Of a DNA stretch of 13,275 nt, positions 1 through 5,577 are shown piece by piece. The stretch lies in the NCBI GenBank assembly GCA_023420245.1, contig JAEZWL010000047.1, positions 1 to 13,275 of the forward strand, in the 5' to 3' direction. This DNA is from Bacillota bacterium. GTDB taxonomy: Bacteria; Bacillota; Clostridia; Oscillospirales; Acutalibacteraceae. The notes beneath the pieces were generated by a model that searched no databases, was not told the DNA's origin, and saw only the letters and a list, made by a program, of their open reading frames with translations. Both the position numbers and the translations under genes were made by a program. Positions within the stretch are counted from its first letter, which is position 1; each line of letters opens with the position of its first letter.

Positions 1-179
1 TTTCCGGGCATCATAATATCGAGGACAGCTACGTCAATATTGCCGCCCTCCCGGTTATAAATTTCAAGAGCCTCTTCTCCGTTTGACGCCTCGTAGGCAT
101 CGTAGCCCGCACGCCTTAAATTTATAACCACAAATTCACGGATTGCCTGTTCATCTTCGGCAACTAGAATTTTTTTCAT
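1..179 (-). CDS. Response regulator, receiver domain (partial, cut by window edge)
   Basis: The 59 visible residues are the first half of a CheY-like receiver domain. They show the acidic pair E8-D9 after the first beta strand (KKILVAEDE) and the phospho-acceptor D54 in VLDIMMPG. Such proteins receive phosphate from a sensor kinase in the cytoplasm and usually control transcription. The output domain lies beyond the window, so its type (OmpR/PhoB-like is most common for this N-terminus) cannot be seen. The start is the ATG at 179, preceded by a GGGGGAT ribosome-binding site. It lies 67 bp downstream of the lipoprotein gene on the same strand, so co-transcription is likely. A partner histidine kinase would be expected further left but is not visible. 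Confidence 0.93.
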   Translation of the reverse strand, partial: MKKILVAEDEQAIREFVVINLRRAGYDAYEASNGEEALEIYNREGGNIDVAVLDIMMPG

Positions 180-246
180 GCCCGATCCCCCATTTATTAT
201 AATTAACCGTTCCCTTTTGCAGAAAAGCCGTAACGCCGGGAATTAT

Positions 247-1587
247 CTAATCTGAATTAATTAATTTGAAGCTGGTCTTTACATCGCCTGCCCGTAACGA
301 CAGCGGATGCTCCGGCGTCGGGCAGCTTGCCGCGAACACCAGATTATCGGATTGCATCACCTCAAAAAATCCGGTTGTTCCAAGCTGTTCCTGCCATTCC
401 TGACTCGTAAAAACCTCAATTTTCAGCAAAGGCTTCCCGAGGGAACCCGCAGATTTTTTCTTGGCGGCTATCCACTCATAAAACGTGATGGTTCTCGTTG
501 CCGTATCCGTTTTTGTCGTAATTTTTCCCCGCCACATATCCGGCACCAGAAACCAGTAGCCATCCGAATAATCGATTACCATACTCATGACGCGCACAAA
601 GGTGCTGTTCTGCGTATCGTAGCGGTGCCAGTTGGTCAGGTACGCCGCGTCGTCCGCGGTTGCTCCGGAATAACCCGGCATCAGATTCACAATGGGAACC
701 TCAATAATTTTATCCCCGTTAATATCCTTGGAAACAACCGAGGTATTCCGCAGCGTGGAATTCGCGTTTTGGGCGGCGGGATCATAAAACGGAGATTTCA
801 GCATTTTACTCTGCTTATCCCAGTAAAGCAGCTCGGTTACCAGCGCGTTTGCGCTCTTCATTCCATCCAGAATGATTCCGTTCTGCTTTTCGTTAATCAA
901 ACCGGTCTGCACGGAGGTATATTTGGTAACTCCGCTGTCCAGCCGGCAGGAACCGATCATTTCGGCAACATTGTTTTTTACGGAGTACAGCCGGGCCAGC
1001 GCGGGCTGGTCGCCCACACTTACATTTGCTGTAAAAATCTCATCCTTGCTGTCGCCGTCAAAATCCATTACCGCCATTTCGGTGTAGCTCTGATCCAGCT
1101 TCAGCTCATTCATCCTGCCGCCTTTATAATAGTAGACACTGATGGTGCTGGTATTGTTCAGGCTGCTTCCCCAGCCTACTATGACCTCGTCTTTTCCGTC
1201 GCCGTTCAGGTCGCCGAAGCAAACCTTATCCACCTGCGCGGCCGGGTTGTTGAAGAAGCCCATATCCGCCCATTTTCCGTCCTTTTTCATGAACATGATA
1301 TTGGTACCGGTGGAATCATCGTCGCCCTTCTGATAAATCGCCATCGCTTCTTCACTGCTGTCCCCACTGATATCGTGGGTAATAATCGCAGAGCGGTAGC
1401 TTCCGCTTCGCGGATATTTCAGGGTCATTTTACCGCCTGCCTTGCTTAAAAGCAGGTTATGAATATCCGCTTTTTCTCCGGTAGGCTTCGGCGGTTTCAT
1501 GAGCGTCTGCGCGTCCAGCCCGACAAAGGAACAGCCGGAAAGCAAAACCGACAGCATCAGCGCCGCCGCGACAGCCTTCAGCTTCAT
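247..1587 (-). CDS. FG-GAP/VCBS-like repeat lipoprotein
   Basis: A 446-residue predicted lipoprotein. The start is MKLKAVAAAL, followed by a hydrophobic stretch and the lipobox LLSGC with Cys19 as the lipidation site; a GGAAGGGGTG ribosome-binding site precedes it. An upstream in-frame Met would add 54 residues ahead of the signal peptide and is not credible. The body has four Asp-rich loops of the FG-GAP/VCBS (integrin-like, calcium-binding) type: DISGDSSEEA at 72-81, DLNGDGKDEV at 126-135, DFDGDSKDEI at 175-184 and DINGDKIIEV at 289-298. This suggests a beta-propeller-like fold anchored outside the membrane. The fourth loop is less canonical. It lies upstream of a response-regulator gene on the same strand, so a role in envelope sensing or signalling is possible, but this rests on context only. 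No catalytic motif was recognised. Confidence 0.88.
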   Translation of the reverse strand: MKLKAVAAALMLSVLLSGCSFVGLDAQTLMKPPKPTGEKADIHNLLLSKAGGKMTLKYPRSGSYRSAIITHDISGDSSEEAMAIYQKGDDDSTGTNIMFMKKDGKWADMGFFNNPAAQVDKVCFGDLNGDGKDEVIVGWGSSLNNTSTISVYYYKGGRMNELKLDQSYTEMAVMDFDGDSKDEIFTANVSVGDQPALARLYSVKNNVAEMIGSCRLDSGVTKYTSVQTGLINEKQNGIILDGMKSANALVTELLYWDKQSKMLKSPFYDPAAQNANSTLRNTSVVSKDINGDKIIEVPIVNLMPGYSGATADDAAYLTNWHRYDTQNSTFVRVMSMVIDYSDGYWFLVPDMWRGKITTKTDTATRTITFYEWIAAKKKSAGSLGKPLLKIEVFTSQEWQEQLGTTGFFEVMQSDNLVFAASCPTPEHPLSLRAGDVKTSFKLINSD

Positions 1588-1621
1588 TTCACCACACCCC
1601 TTCCGAATATACTTATTGTTT

Positions 1622-1650
1622 ATTATATCATTAAGCACCTTAAAAAAACA
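1622..1650 (-). promoter_or_regulatory. Promoter of the lipoprotein / response-regulator transcript
   Basis: Reading the minus strand there is a perfect -10 TATAAT (1622-1627), a 17-nt spacer and a weak -35 TGTTTT (1645-1650). The predicted leader to the ATG at 1587 is under 30 nt. The weak -35 fits a promoter that needs an activator; direct repeats overlap it. Confidence 0.6.
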
Positions 1651-1669
1651 GTACCAAAACTGTAACAAA
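1637..1669 (-). promoter_or_regulatory. 11-bp direct repeats overlapping the -35 (candidate response-regulator operator)
   Basis: On the minus strand two adjacent 11-mers, TTTGTTACAGT (1659-1669) and TTTGGTACTGT (1648-1658), match at 9 of 11 positions. A third, weaker copy, TTTTTTAAGGT (1637-1647), follows directly and matches the second at 7 of 11. An exact 11-bp period of direct repeats next to the -35 is the typical layout for OmpR/PhoB-family dimers. A response-regulator gene lies two genes down the same transcript, so autoregulation is a reasonable guess. A T-rich stretch can give such matches by chance. Confidence 0.4.
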
Positions 1670-1777
1670 TACGTTTCAGACCGAGAGACGGCGCTAAATA
1701 AAATGTTTCTATGATGTAAGCGCTCAACCGGGAATATTTGACAAAACACAACTGCTTTTGCCGATTCCCGTCAAACA

Positions 1778-1806
1778 TTGACTTTATTTTAACAAGCTGT
1801 TATAAT
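1778..1806 (+). promoter_or_regulatory. Strong promoter of the panT-like / coaX operon
   Basis: A -35 TTGACT at 1778-1783, exactly 17 nt of spacer and a perfect -10 TATAAT at 1801-1806. The start site should be near 1813, giving a leader of about 48 nt. The leader is too short for a riboswitch and none is apparent. Confidence 0.85.
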
Positions 1807-1847
1807 GAAGCGGAAATTTGCGCTGTATCCGTTTACGGAACAGCAGC

Positions 1848-1853
1848 AGGAGG
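1848..1853 (+). promoter_or_regulatory. AGGAGG ribosome-binding site that fixes a TTG start
   Basis: A perfect AGGAGG lies 7 nt upstream of TTG at 1861. The only in-frame ATG further upstream (1738) precedes the promoter itself, so the TTG is the real start. Confidence 0.85.
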
Positions 1854-1860
1854 AATAAAT

Positions 1861-2505
1861 TTGAATAAGCAATCCGCAAAGTACAGGGACCTTGTCCTGA
1901 CGGCGCTGTTCGGCGCCATCATTATTCTGCTGGCTTTTACGCCGTTTGGATTTATCCAGCTGGTGATCATTAAAGCCACAATCATTCACATCCCGGTTAT
2001 TATCGGATCCATTCTGCTCGGGCCGAAGCGCGGCGCGATCTTAGGAGGACTCTTCGGCTTAACCAGCTTTTTGAGCAACCTCATGACGCCGACCGTTCTA
2101 TCGTTTGCGTTCTGCCCGCTCATTCCGGTTCCGGGTACGACCGGCGGAAGCCCGCTGGCTCTGATTGTCTGCTTTATCCCCAGAATTCTGGTGGGCATTG
2201 TTCCGTATTACGTCTATCAGCTGGTACAAAAGCTGCTGAAGAACAATTCCAAGGGAGAATACCTTTCCCTGCTGCTTGGCGGTATTTCAGGCGCGCTTAC
2301 CAACACCATCTGCGTAATGGGATTAATTTTTCTCCTGTTTCAAGAGGCCTACGCCGCAGCGAAGTCCATTCCGGTAAACGCGGTGGCGGGCGTTGTGCTT
2401 GGCATTGTGGGAACCAACGGCGTCCCGGAGGCCCTTGTGGCCGCTGTGATCACCGTTGCGGTGTGCAAACCGCTTTTACAGCTTCGCAGAAAGAAGAGCG
2501 TCTAA
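1861..2505 (+). CDS. panT: ECF transporter S component, probable pantothenate-specific (PanT-like)
   Basis: A 214-residue integral membrane protein with about six hydrophobic segments and almost no soluble part. The segment ATIIHIPVIIGSILLGPKRG followed by a GGLFGLTSFLSN stretch (residues 39-73) is typical of vitamin S components of energy-coupling-factor transporters. These bind the vitamin and are energised by shared ATPases and a T subunit encoded elsewhere; none is in this window. The gene starts with TTG after a perfect AGGAGG. coaX follows 25 bp downstream on the same strand, and that pairing is the main reason to propose pantothenate as the substrate. The S-component assignment is firm; the substrate is inferred, and another vitamin cannot be excluded. 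Confidence 0.85.
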   Translation: MNKQSAKYRDLVLTALFGAIIILLAFTPFGFIQLVIIKATIIHIPVIIGSILLGPKRGAILGGLFGLTSFLSNLMTPTVLSFAFCPLIPVPGTTGGSPLALIVCFIPRILVGIVPYYVYQLVQKLLKNNSKGEYLSLLLGGISGALTNTICVMGLIFLLFQEAYAAAKSIPVNAVAGVVLGIVGTNGVPEALVAAVITVAVCKPLLQLRRKKSV

Positions 2506-2530
2506 TCCGAATAGAAATGAGTGCTGAGCC

Positions 2531-3298
2531 ATGATTCTTGCCATCGACATTGGCAATACCAATATCGTTCTGGGCCTGATGGACGAAAAAGGGATCCATT
2601 TCAACGCCCGCCTTTCCACCGACCGCACCAAAACCAGTGACGAATATTCCATTCTGGTGCAAAGCCTGTTTCTGGTGAACCGCTGCGATATTTCCGATAT
2701 CGAGGGCGGGATAATCTCCTCGGTAGTGCCGGAGCTTTCGGTGATTCTACAGGACGCCGTAAAAAAAGTTACCGGAACGCATTCACTCATCCTCGGCTCG
2801 GGCGTCAAAACCGGGCTGAACATTCTGACCGATAACCCGGCGCAGCTGGGCAGCGACCTGGTCGCCGGGGCGGTCGCTGCAGCGGCGGAATACCCGAAGC
2901 CGACGCTGATTTTTGACATGGGCACCGCCACCACGCTTTCTGTAATTGATGCGCGCGGCAGCTTTACCGGCTACATGATTATTCCGGGTGTGCGCCTTGC
3001 GGTGGAGGCTCTCTCCCGATGCACCGCGCAGCTTCCCCACATCCGACTGGAAGCCCCAAAAAAGCTGGCGGGCACCAACACGGTGGACGGCATGCGAAGC
3101 GGTGCGGTCTACGGCAACGCCGCCATGCTTGACGGTCTGATCTCCCGTATGGAGGAGGAACTCGGGCAAAAGGTCACGGTTGTGGCAACGGGCGGAATGA
3201 TTCCGTATATTACGCCATACTGCAAAAGCGAAATTGTATCCGACCCGGATTTGATTTTGAAGGGTCTGTATCTCATTTACAAGAAAAACACGAAATAA
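2531..3298 (+). CDS. coaX: Type III pantothenate kinase
   Basis: A 255-residue cytoplasmic kinase of the ASKHA fold that phosphorylates pantothenate, the first step of coenzyme A synthesis. Visible motifs: phosphate-binding DIGNTN (6-11), RTKTSDEY (32-39), the LGSDL segment with Asp109 at the position of the catalytic aspartate, a second phosphate loop DMGTATT (129-135), IIPG (150-153) and the GTNTVDGMRSGAVYG region (181-195). Length is normal for the family. The position after Asp109 is Leu, where many CoaX proteins have Arg (GADR), so this belongs to a variant subgroup. The start codon at 2531 has only a weak Shine-Dalgarno, and the upstream gene ends 25 bp before it, so translational coupling is plausible. 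CoaX is insensitive to feedback by CoA in characterised cases, which puts weight on control at uptake. Confidence 0.95.
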   Translation: MILAIDIGNTNIVLGLMDEKGIHFNARLSTDRTKTSDEYSILVQSLFLVNRCDISDIEGGIISSVVPELSVILQDAVKKVTGTHSLILGSGVKTGLNILTDNPAQLGSDLVAGAVAAAAEYPKPTLIFDMGTATTLSVIDARGSFTGYMIIPGVRLAVEALSRCTAQLPHIRLEAPKKLAGTNTVDGMRSGAVYGNAAMLDGLISRMEEELGQKVTVVATGGMIPYITPYCKSEIVSDPDLILKGLYLIYKKNTK

Positions 3299-3318
3299 GT
3301 GATCTATTAAAGGGCTGC

Positions 3319-3417
3319 TGCAAAATAGCCTTGCCAAAAACAGTATAGTCGATTGCTATACGTAAAAAATGCGTCTTGATTGGGCTTGTTAAGCCGTTTC
3401 AAGGCGCATTTTCTTGT
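3319..3417. repeat. Dispersed hairpin repeat, copy 1 (bidirectional terminator-like)
   Basis: The core at 3364-3417 is a long imperfect palindrome: an outer stem from AAAATGCG...CTTGA against TCAAGGCGCATTTT, enclosing an inner stem GGCTT/AAGCC. An arm TGCAAAATAGCC lies at 3319-3330. A second copy lies in reverse orientation at 10051-10134; the 54-55 bp cores agree at roughly 48 positions. Copy 1 has an extra small hairpin (GTATAG/CTATAC, 3343-3361) between arm and core. It lies between convergent coaX and ogt, with T-rich sequence after the stem on the plus strand and an A-rich run on its other side, so it can end transcription from both directions. Confidence 0.8.
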
Positions 3418-3449
3418 CGTTATGGCTGATACTCGGTGCAACAGTCTCT

Positions 3450-3911
3450 TTATCCTTCGTGTTCCAGTCCGAGCAAACGCTCCTTTACATCAATACCGCC
3501 CCCGAAGCCGACCATCGCGCCGTTCTTCCCGATTACGCGGTGGCAGGGCACAACAATTATCACCGGATTGTAATGGTTCGCCATTCCCACGGCTCTGCAT
3601 GCCTTTGGACTGCCCACCTGTGCGGCTATCTGCTGGTAGCTGCAGGTACTTCCGTAGGGAATCGTTTGAAGCGCTTCCCAGACCGAGAGCTGGAACGGCG
3701 TTCCTTTCAGGGAAAGCGGAAGATCAAATCCTTTCCGGCTTCCTGCAAAGTATTCCTCTAACTGCCGCACCGTCTCTTTCAGCAGCTCCGTTTTCTGTTG
3801 AGCCGGAGTCTCCTCTACAGATTTGACAAGAGTAATCTCTGTGATTCCCGTTCCGTCCTCGGCAATGCGCAGTGTGCCGACCGGAGAATCGTAGCAGCAT
3901 ATCGATTCCAT
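3450..3911 (-). CDS. ogt: Methylated-DNA--protein-cysteine S-methyltransferase
   Basis: A 153-residue DNA repair protein that takes the alkyl group from O6-alkylguanine onto its own cysteine and is used up in the process. The active site PCHRVIG is at 122-128 with Cys123 as acceptor. Before it come the helix-turn-helix region (TPFQLSVWEALQTIPYG, 71-87), the arginine-finger segment CRAVGMAN (105-112) and the Asn-Pro of the NPVIIVVPCHRV stretch. Length fits the Ogt/MGMT type without an Ada regulatory domain. A GGAGG ribosome-binding site lies 6 nt before the ATG at 3911. Its upstream region is interrupted: an inserted element begins only 24 bp before the start codon, so the gene has lost its natural upstream context. 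It probably depended on transcription from the membrane protein gene now about 1 kb away. Confidence 0.96.
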   Translation of the reverse strand: MESICCYDSPVGTLRIAEDGTGITEITLVKSVEETPAQQKTELLKETVRQLEEYFAGSRKGFDLPLSLKGTPFQLSVWEALQTIPYGSTCSYQQIAAQVGSPKACRAVGMANHYNPVIIVVPCHRVIGKNGAMVGFGGGIDVKERLLGLEHEG

Positions 3912-3934
3912 AGCGCTCCTCCAATTAATTTTTA

Positions 3935-3960
3935 GGCTCTGTCACAACTCAAGGTTGAAT
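3935..3960 (+). repeat. Terminal inverted repeat (ogt-proximal end)
   Basis: GGCTCTGTCACAAC followed by a less conserved 12 bp. It is a perfect 14-bp inverse of the end at 4938-4951. Confidence 0.85.
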
Positions 3961-3974
3961 TTTAATGATTATTT

Positions 3975-4000
3975 AACAGGGTATTTAAAAATGCCCTGTT
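3975..4000. terminator. Hairpin inside the element, downstream of the lipoprotein
   Basis: A 10-bp stem AACAGGGTAT / ATGCCCTGTT (one G-T pair) with a 6-nt A/T loop, about 50 bp past the lipoprotein stop. The minus-strand side lacks a good T-run, so termination is only possible. Confidence 0.35.
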
Positions 4001-4046
4001 TACTTCGTTTTATAAGAACATTGTTTCTACCTATATCTAAACCTTT

Positions 4047-4418
4047 TTATGGTTCATAATGTTTAAAGTTTTTATCATTCCTGCCCGTCATTGGTGATAT
4101 ACTTATTTGAGTTATATCTTTAAGTTCTGAATTACAATTATATCTATAATTGTAAATAACATTTTGTTCATCATTGAAAATCACATTTATACGGTATGGT
4201 CCTCCGTATGAACTTACCCCATCCTTATGATACGCTACATTTAACTTATATTCTTCTTCTTTATAACCTTTTGTTGTCAGATGTGCTACTACCTTTTGCT
4301 TAACAGATTCCACAGACTCTGGTTTGCTTTCTTTTGATGAAATACCACAACCAATTACTAAAATGCTAATTATACAAGCAACTACTAATAGTGCATTTCT
4401 TCTCTTTAAAATCCCCAT
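4047..4418 (-). CDS. Small DUF3139-like lipoprotein (element passenger)
   Basis: A 123-residue protein with a basic N-terminus, a hydrophobic signal and the lipobox VIGC (Cys24), so it is probably anchored on the outer face of the membrane. A Ser/Lys/Glu-rich linker (27-37) follows. Then comes a domain with VKQKVVAHLTTKGYKEEEY and a strand-rich stretch RINVIFNDEQNVIYNYRYN. This resembles the DUF3139 family of small Firmicute secreted proteins, of unknown function. A perfect AGGAGG precedes the ATG at 4418. The gene is AT-rich like the rest of the element and lies between its inverted repeats, so it travelled as cargo. It follows the transposase remnant by 112 bp on the same strand. The family match is from memory of its pattern and only moderately certain. 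Confidence 0.75.
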   Translation of the reverse strand: MGILKRRNALLVVACIISILVIGCGISSKESKPESVESVKQKVVAHLTTKGYKEEEYKLNVAYHKDGVSSYGGPYRINVIFNDEQNVIYNYRYNCNSELKDITQISISPMTGRNDKNFKHYEP

Positions 4419-4485
4419 AAAGACCTCCTATTTTAAAATTGTTATAATACATAATAATTTACAATTCTGACTTCATTCTACTGTT

Positions 4486-4491
4486 ATTATA
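4486..4491 (-). promoter_or_regulatory. Possible -10 for the passenger lipoprotein
   Basis: A perfect TATAAT on the minus strand, 68 nt before the lipoprotein ATG. No convincing -35 is seen at 16-18 nt, so it is tentative. Confidence 0.3.
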
Positions 4492-4530
4492 CACTTTGGA
4501 GTGCCATCAAGCTATCAATATGAAGTCCAT

Positions 4531-4851
4531 TTATCCAAGTAAAGGAACTGTAGGTTGATTCGATAAAGTTTTGCACTTAATATAAATATGTTCAGATATA
4601 CATGCTTTTAATAGAATATTAACTCTATCTCTTATTGAACCACCTTTAACATTTACCCAGTTATTCCACAGCAGATAATTGTTAAGGTACTTTGTTGAAA
4701 CACCGTTGAAAATCCTCATAAACTTTTTAAGTTTACTGTGGTATGAGTTATTCGCTTTTGGTGGGTCTTCTAATAAAGCAGTTTTTAACTGACTTTGTTC
4801 TGTTGGTGAAAGACTTTTTATCAAACTTAAAATGTCTGATACAGTTGGCAT
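4531..4851 (-). pseudogene. IS1595-family transposase remnant with in-frame internal deletion
   Basis: A 106-residue open frame that joins two transposase ends. Residues 1-29 (MPTVSDILSLIKSLSPTEQS and on) look like the short N-terminal helix that starts many IS1595 transposases. Residues 34-66 (NSYHSKLKKFMRIFNGVSTK then YLNNYLLWNNW) match the conserved C-terminal segment of that family, and the tail NQPTVPLLG fits its end. The zinc ribbon and the entire catalytic core with its acidic residues, normally about 200 residues, are missing. It cannot be an active transposase. The junction near residues 29-35 keeps the frame open. It keeps an AAGGGA ribosome-binding site and a promoter at the outer end of the element, so a short peptide could still be made. 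The family call rests on the C-terminal motif. Confidence 0.78.
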
Positions 4852-4883
4852 TTATACTATCCCTTCCATGTGCTAATAGGTTA

Positions 4884-4912
4884 ATTATAGCATAAATATG
4901 GAAGTTTGCAAA
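4884..4912 (-). promoter_or_regulatory. Promoter of the transposase remnant
   Basis: On the minus strand: -35 TTTGCA (4907-4912), a 17-nt spacer and a perfect -10 TATAAT (4884-4889), just inside the terminal repeat. It reads toward the remnant, the lipoprotein and, beyond them, ogt. Confidence 0.6.
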
Positions 4913-4937
4913 CAGATGTTCTGATTTTTCAACTTTT

Positions 4938-4951
4938 GTTGTGACAGAGCC
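4938..4951 (-). repeat. Terminal inverted repeat (membrane-protein-proximal end)
   Basis: GTTGTGACAGAGCC, the exact reverse complement of the other end. Together with 4952-4959 it marks the insertion point, which falls on the stop codon of the neighbouring membrane-protein gene. Confidence 0.85.
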
Positions 4952-4956
4952 TATTT

Positions 4957-5388
4957 TTATTTTGTTTTTGATACAGCCTGATTTTTTCTATGAATCCCTA
5001 GGGCAAGCAGGATGCCTGGAACCGCGAAAACAGCCGGATAAGCCATGGCGGCTGAGTTCAGCCAGGGAAGATGCCAGCCGAACAGGGTCAGGAACACAGG
5101 CACCGCATAAGCAAGCAAAACCGCTCCGGTCACACCTAAAAACCATCTCCGGCAGGCTTTGGGGATAATGATAGGAGAAATGGTATAAACGATTACCGTA
5201 ACAAAAGAGGATACGAAAAAATAAATTGCCGGTACCGCGATCAGAATGTATCCCTGTAGAAGCAGGTCATTAAACGGTAGATACGGCTTATCATACAGTT
5301 CTCTCTCGAAATACGAGGCATAAGCATAGAACAGCGCGGCAATGCCAAGGTAACCCAAACTCGATAGGCGAATTGACGGATTTTTCAT
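4957..5388 (-). CDS. Small integral membrane protein, four predicted helices
   Basis: A 143-residue protein not recognised as a named family. Hydrophobic segments lie at about 12-27, 44-75, 83-103 and 116-132, with charged, tyrosine-containing loops (FERELYDKPYLPF at 27-39) and a short basic C-terminal tail (HRKNQAVSKTK). It is probably a polytopic membrane protein of the cytoplasmic membrane. No catalytic motif is evident. A strong AAGGAGGG ribosome-binding site precedes the ATG at 5388. Its TAA stop (4957-4959) lies within the direct repeat flanking the inserted element. Removing the element brings ogt to about 20 bp after this stop, so the two genes were very likely one transcription unit. 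The insertion may have regenerated the last bases of the gene without changing the protein. Confidence 0.8.
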   Translation of the reverse strand: MKNPSIRLSSLGYLGIAALFYAYASYFERELYDKPYLPFNDLLLQGYILIAVPAIYFFVSSFVTVIVYTISPIIIPKACRRWFLGVTGAVLLAYAVPVFLTLFGWHLPWLNSAAMAYPAVFAVPGILLALGIHRKNQAVSKTK

Positions 5389-5471
5389 AAAATACCCTCC
5401 TTACAGAGCAATGCGGCTCTTGGCAGACTATTCCATTCTTCCCAATAGCTCTGCCGATATCTTATCAATCA

Positions 5472-5477
5472 ATTATA
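5472..5477 (-). promoter_or_regulatory. Possible -10 for the small membrane protein
   Basis: A perfect TATAAT on the minus strand about 84 nt before the ATG at 5388; no good -35 was found. The 189-bp gap from the MFS gene otherwise shows only a weak hairpin (CGAAT/ATTCG) after the MFS stop. Confidence 0.35.
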
Positions 5478-5577
5478 TCCTGGAGCATGTATGCAAGCCG
5501 GAAAAGCGACGGATATTCACTGAAAAAGAGGATTTCCAAGGAAAAGCGCACGAATACTTTTCGGATTCGCCGTAAAA

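Larger units (their letters stand above)
3935..4951. mobile_element. Internally deleted IS1595-type mini-element with passenger gene
   Basis: A 1,017-bp block starts GGCTCTGTCACAAC (3935-3948) and ends with the exact inverse (4938-4951). The inverted repeats continue imperfectly for about 10 bp inward (CAAGGTTGAA against AAAGTTGAA). The flanks carry a near-perfect 8-bp direct repeat, AATTTTTA (3927-3934) and TATTTTTA (4952-4959), 7 of 8 identical, consistent with AT-rich 8-bp target duplication. The interior is visibly AT-richer than all neighbours. It encodes a transposase remnant with the IS1595-type C-terminus and a small lipoprotein. No intact transposase is present, so the element could only move in trans. 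The IS1595 assignment comes from the remnant protein, not from recognising the ends. Confidence 0.8.

Noticed and set aside
307..1449. Long open frame (380 codons) on the plus strand
   Set aside because: It lies fully antisense to the FG-GAP lipoprotein, which has a clear signal peptide, lipobox and repeats; the translation has no domain character.
1588..1749. N-terminal extension of the lipoprotein to an upstream Met
   Set aside because: It would put 54 residues before a lipoprotein signal peptide and would span the promoter and operator repeats.
3935..4951. Prophage or integrative element with att sites
   Set aside because: The block is 1 kb, has inverted rather than direct long ends, and encodes no integrase; the transposon interpretation explains all of it.
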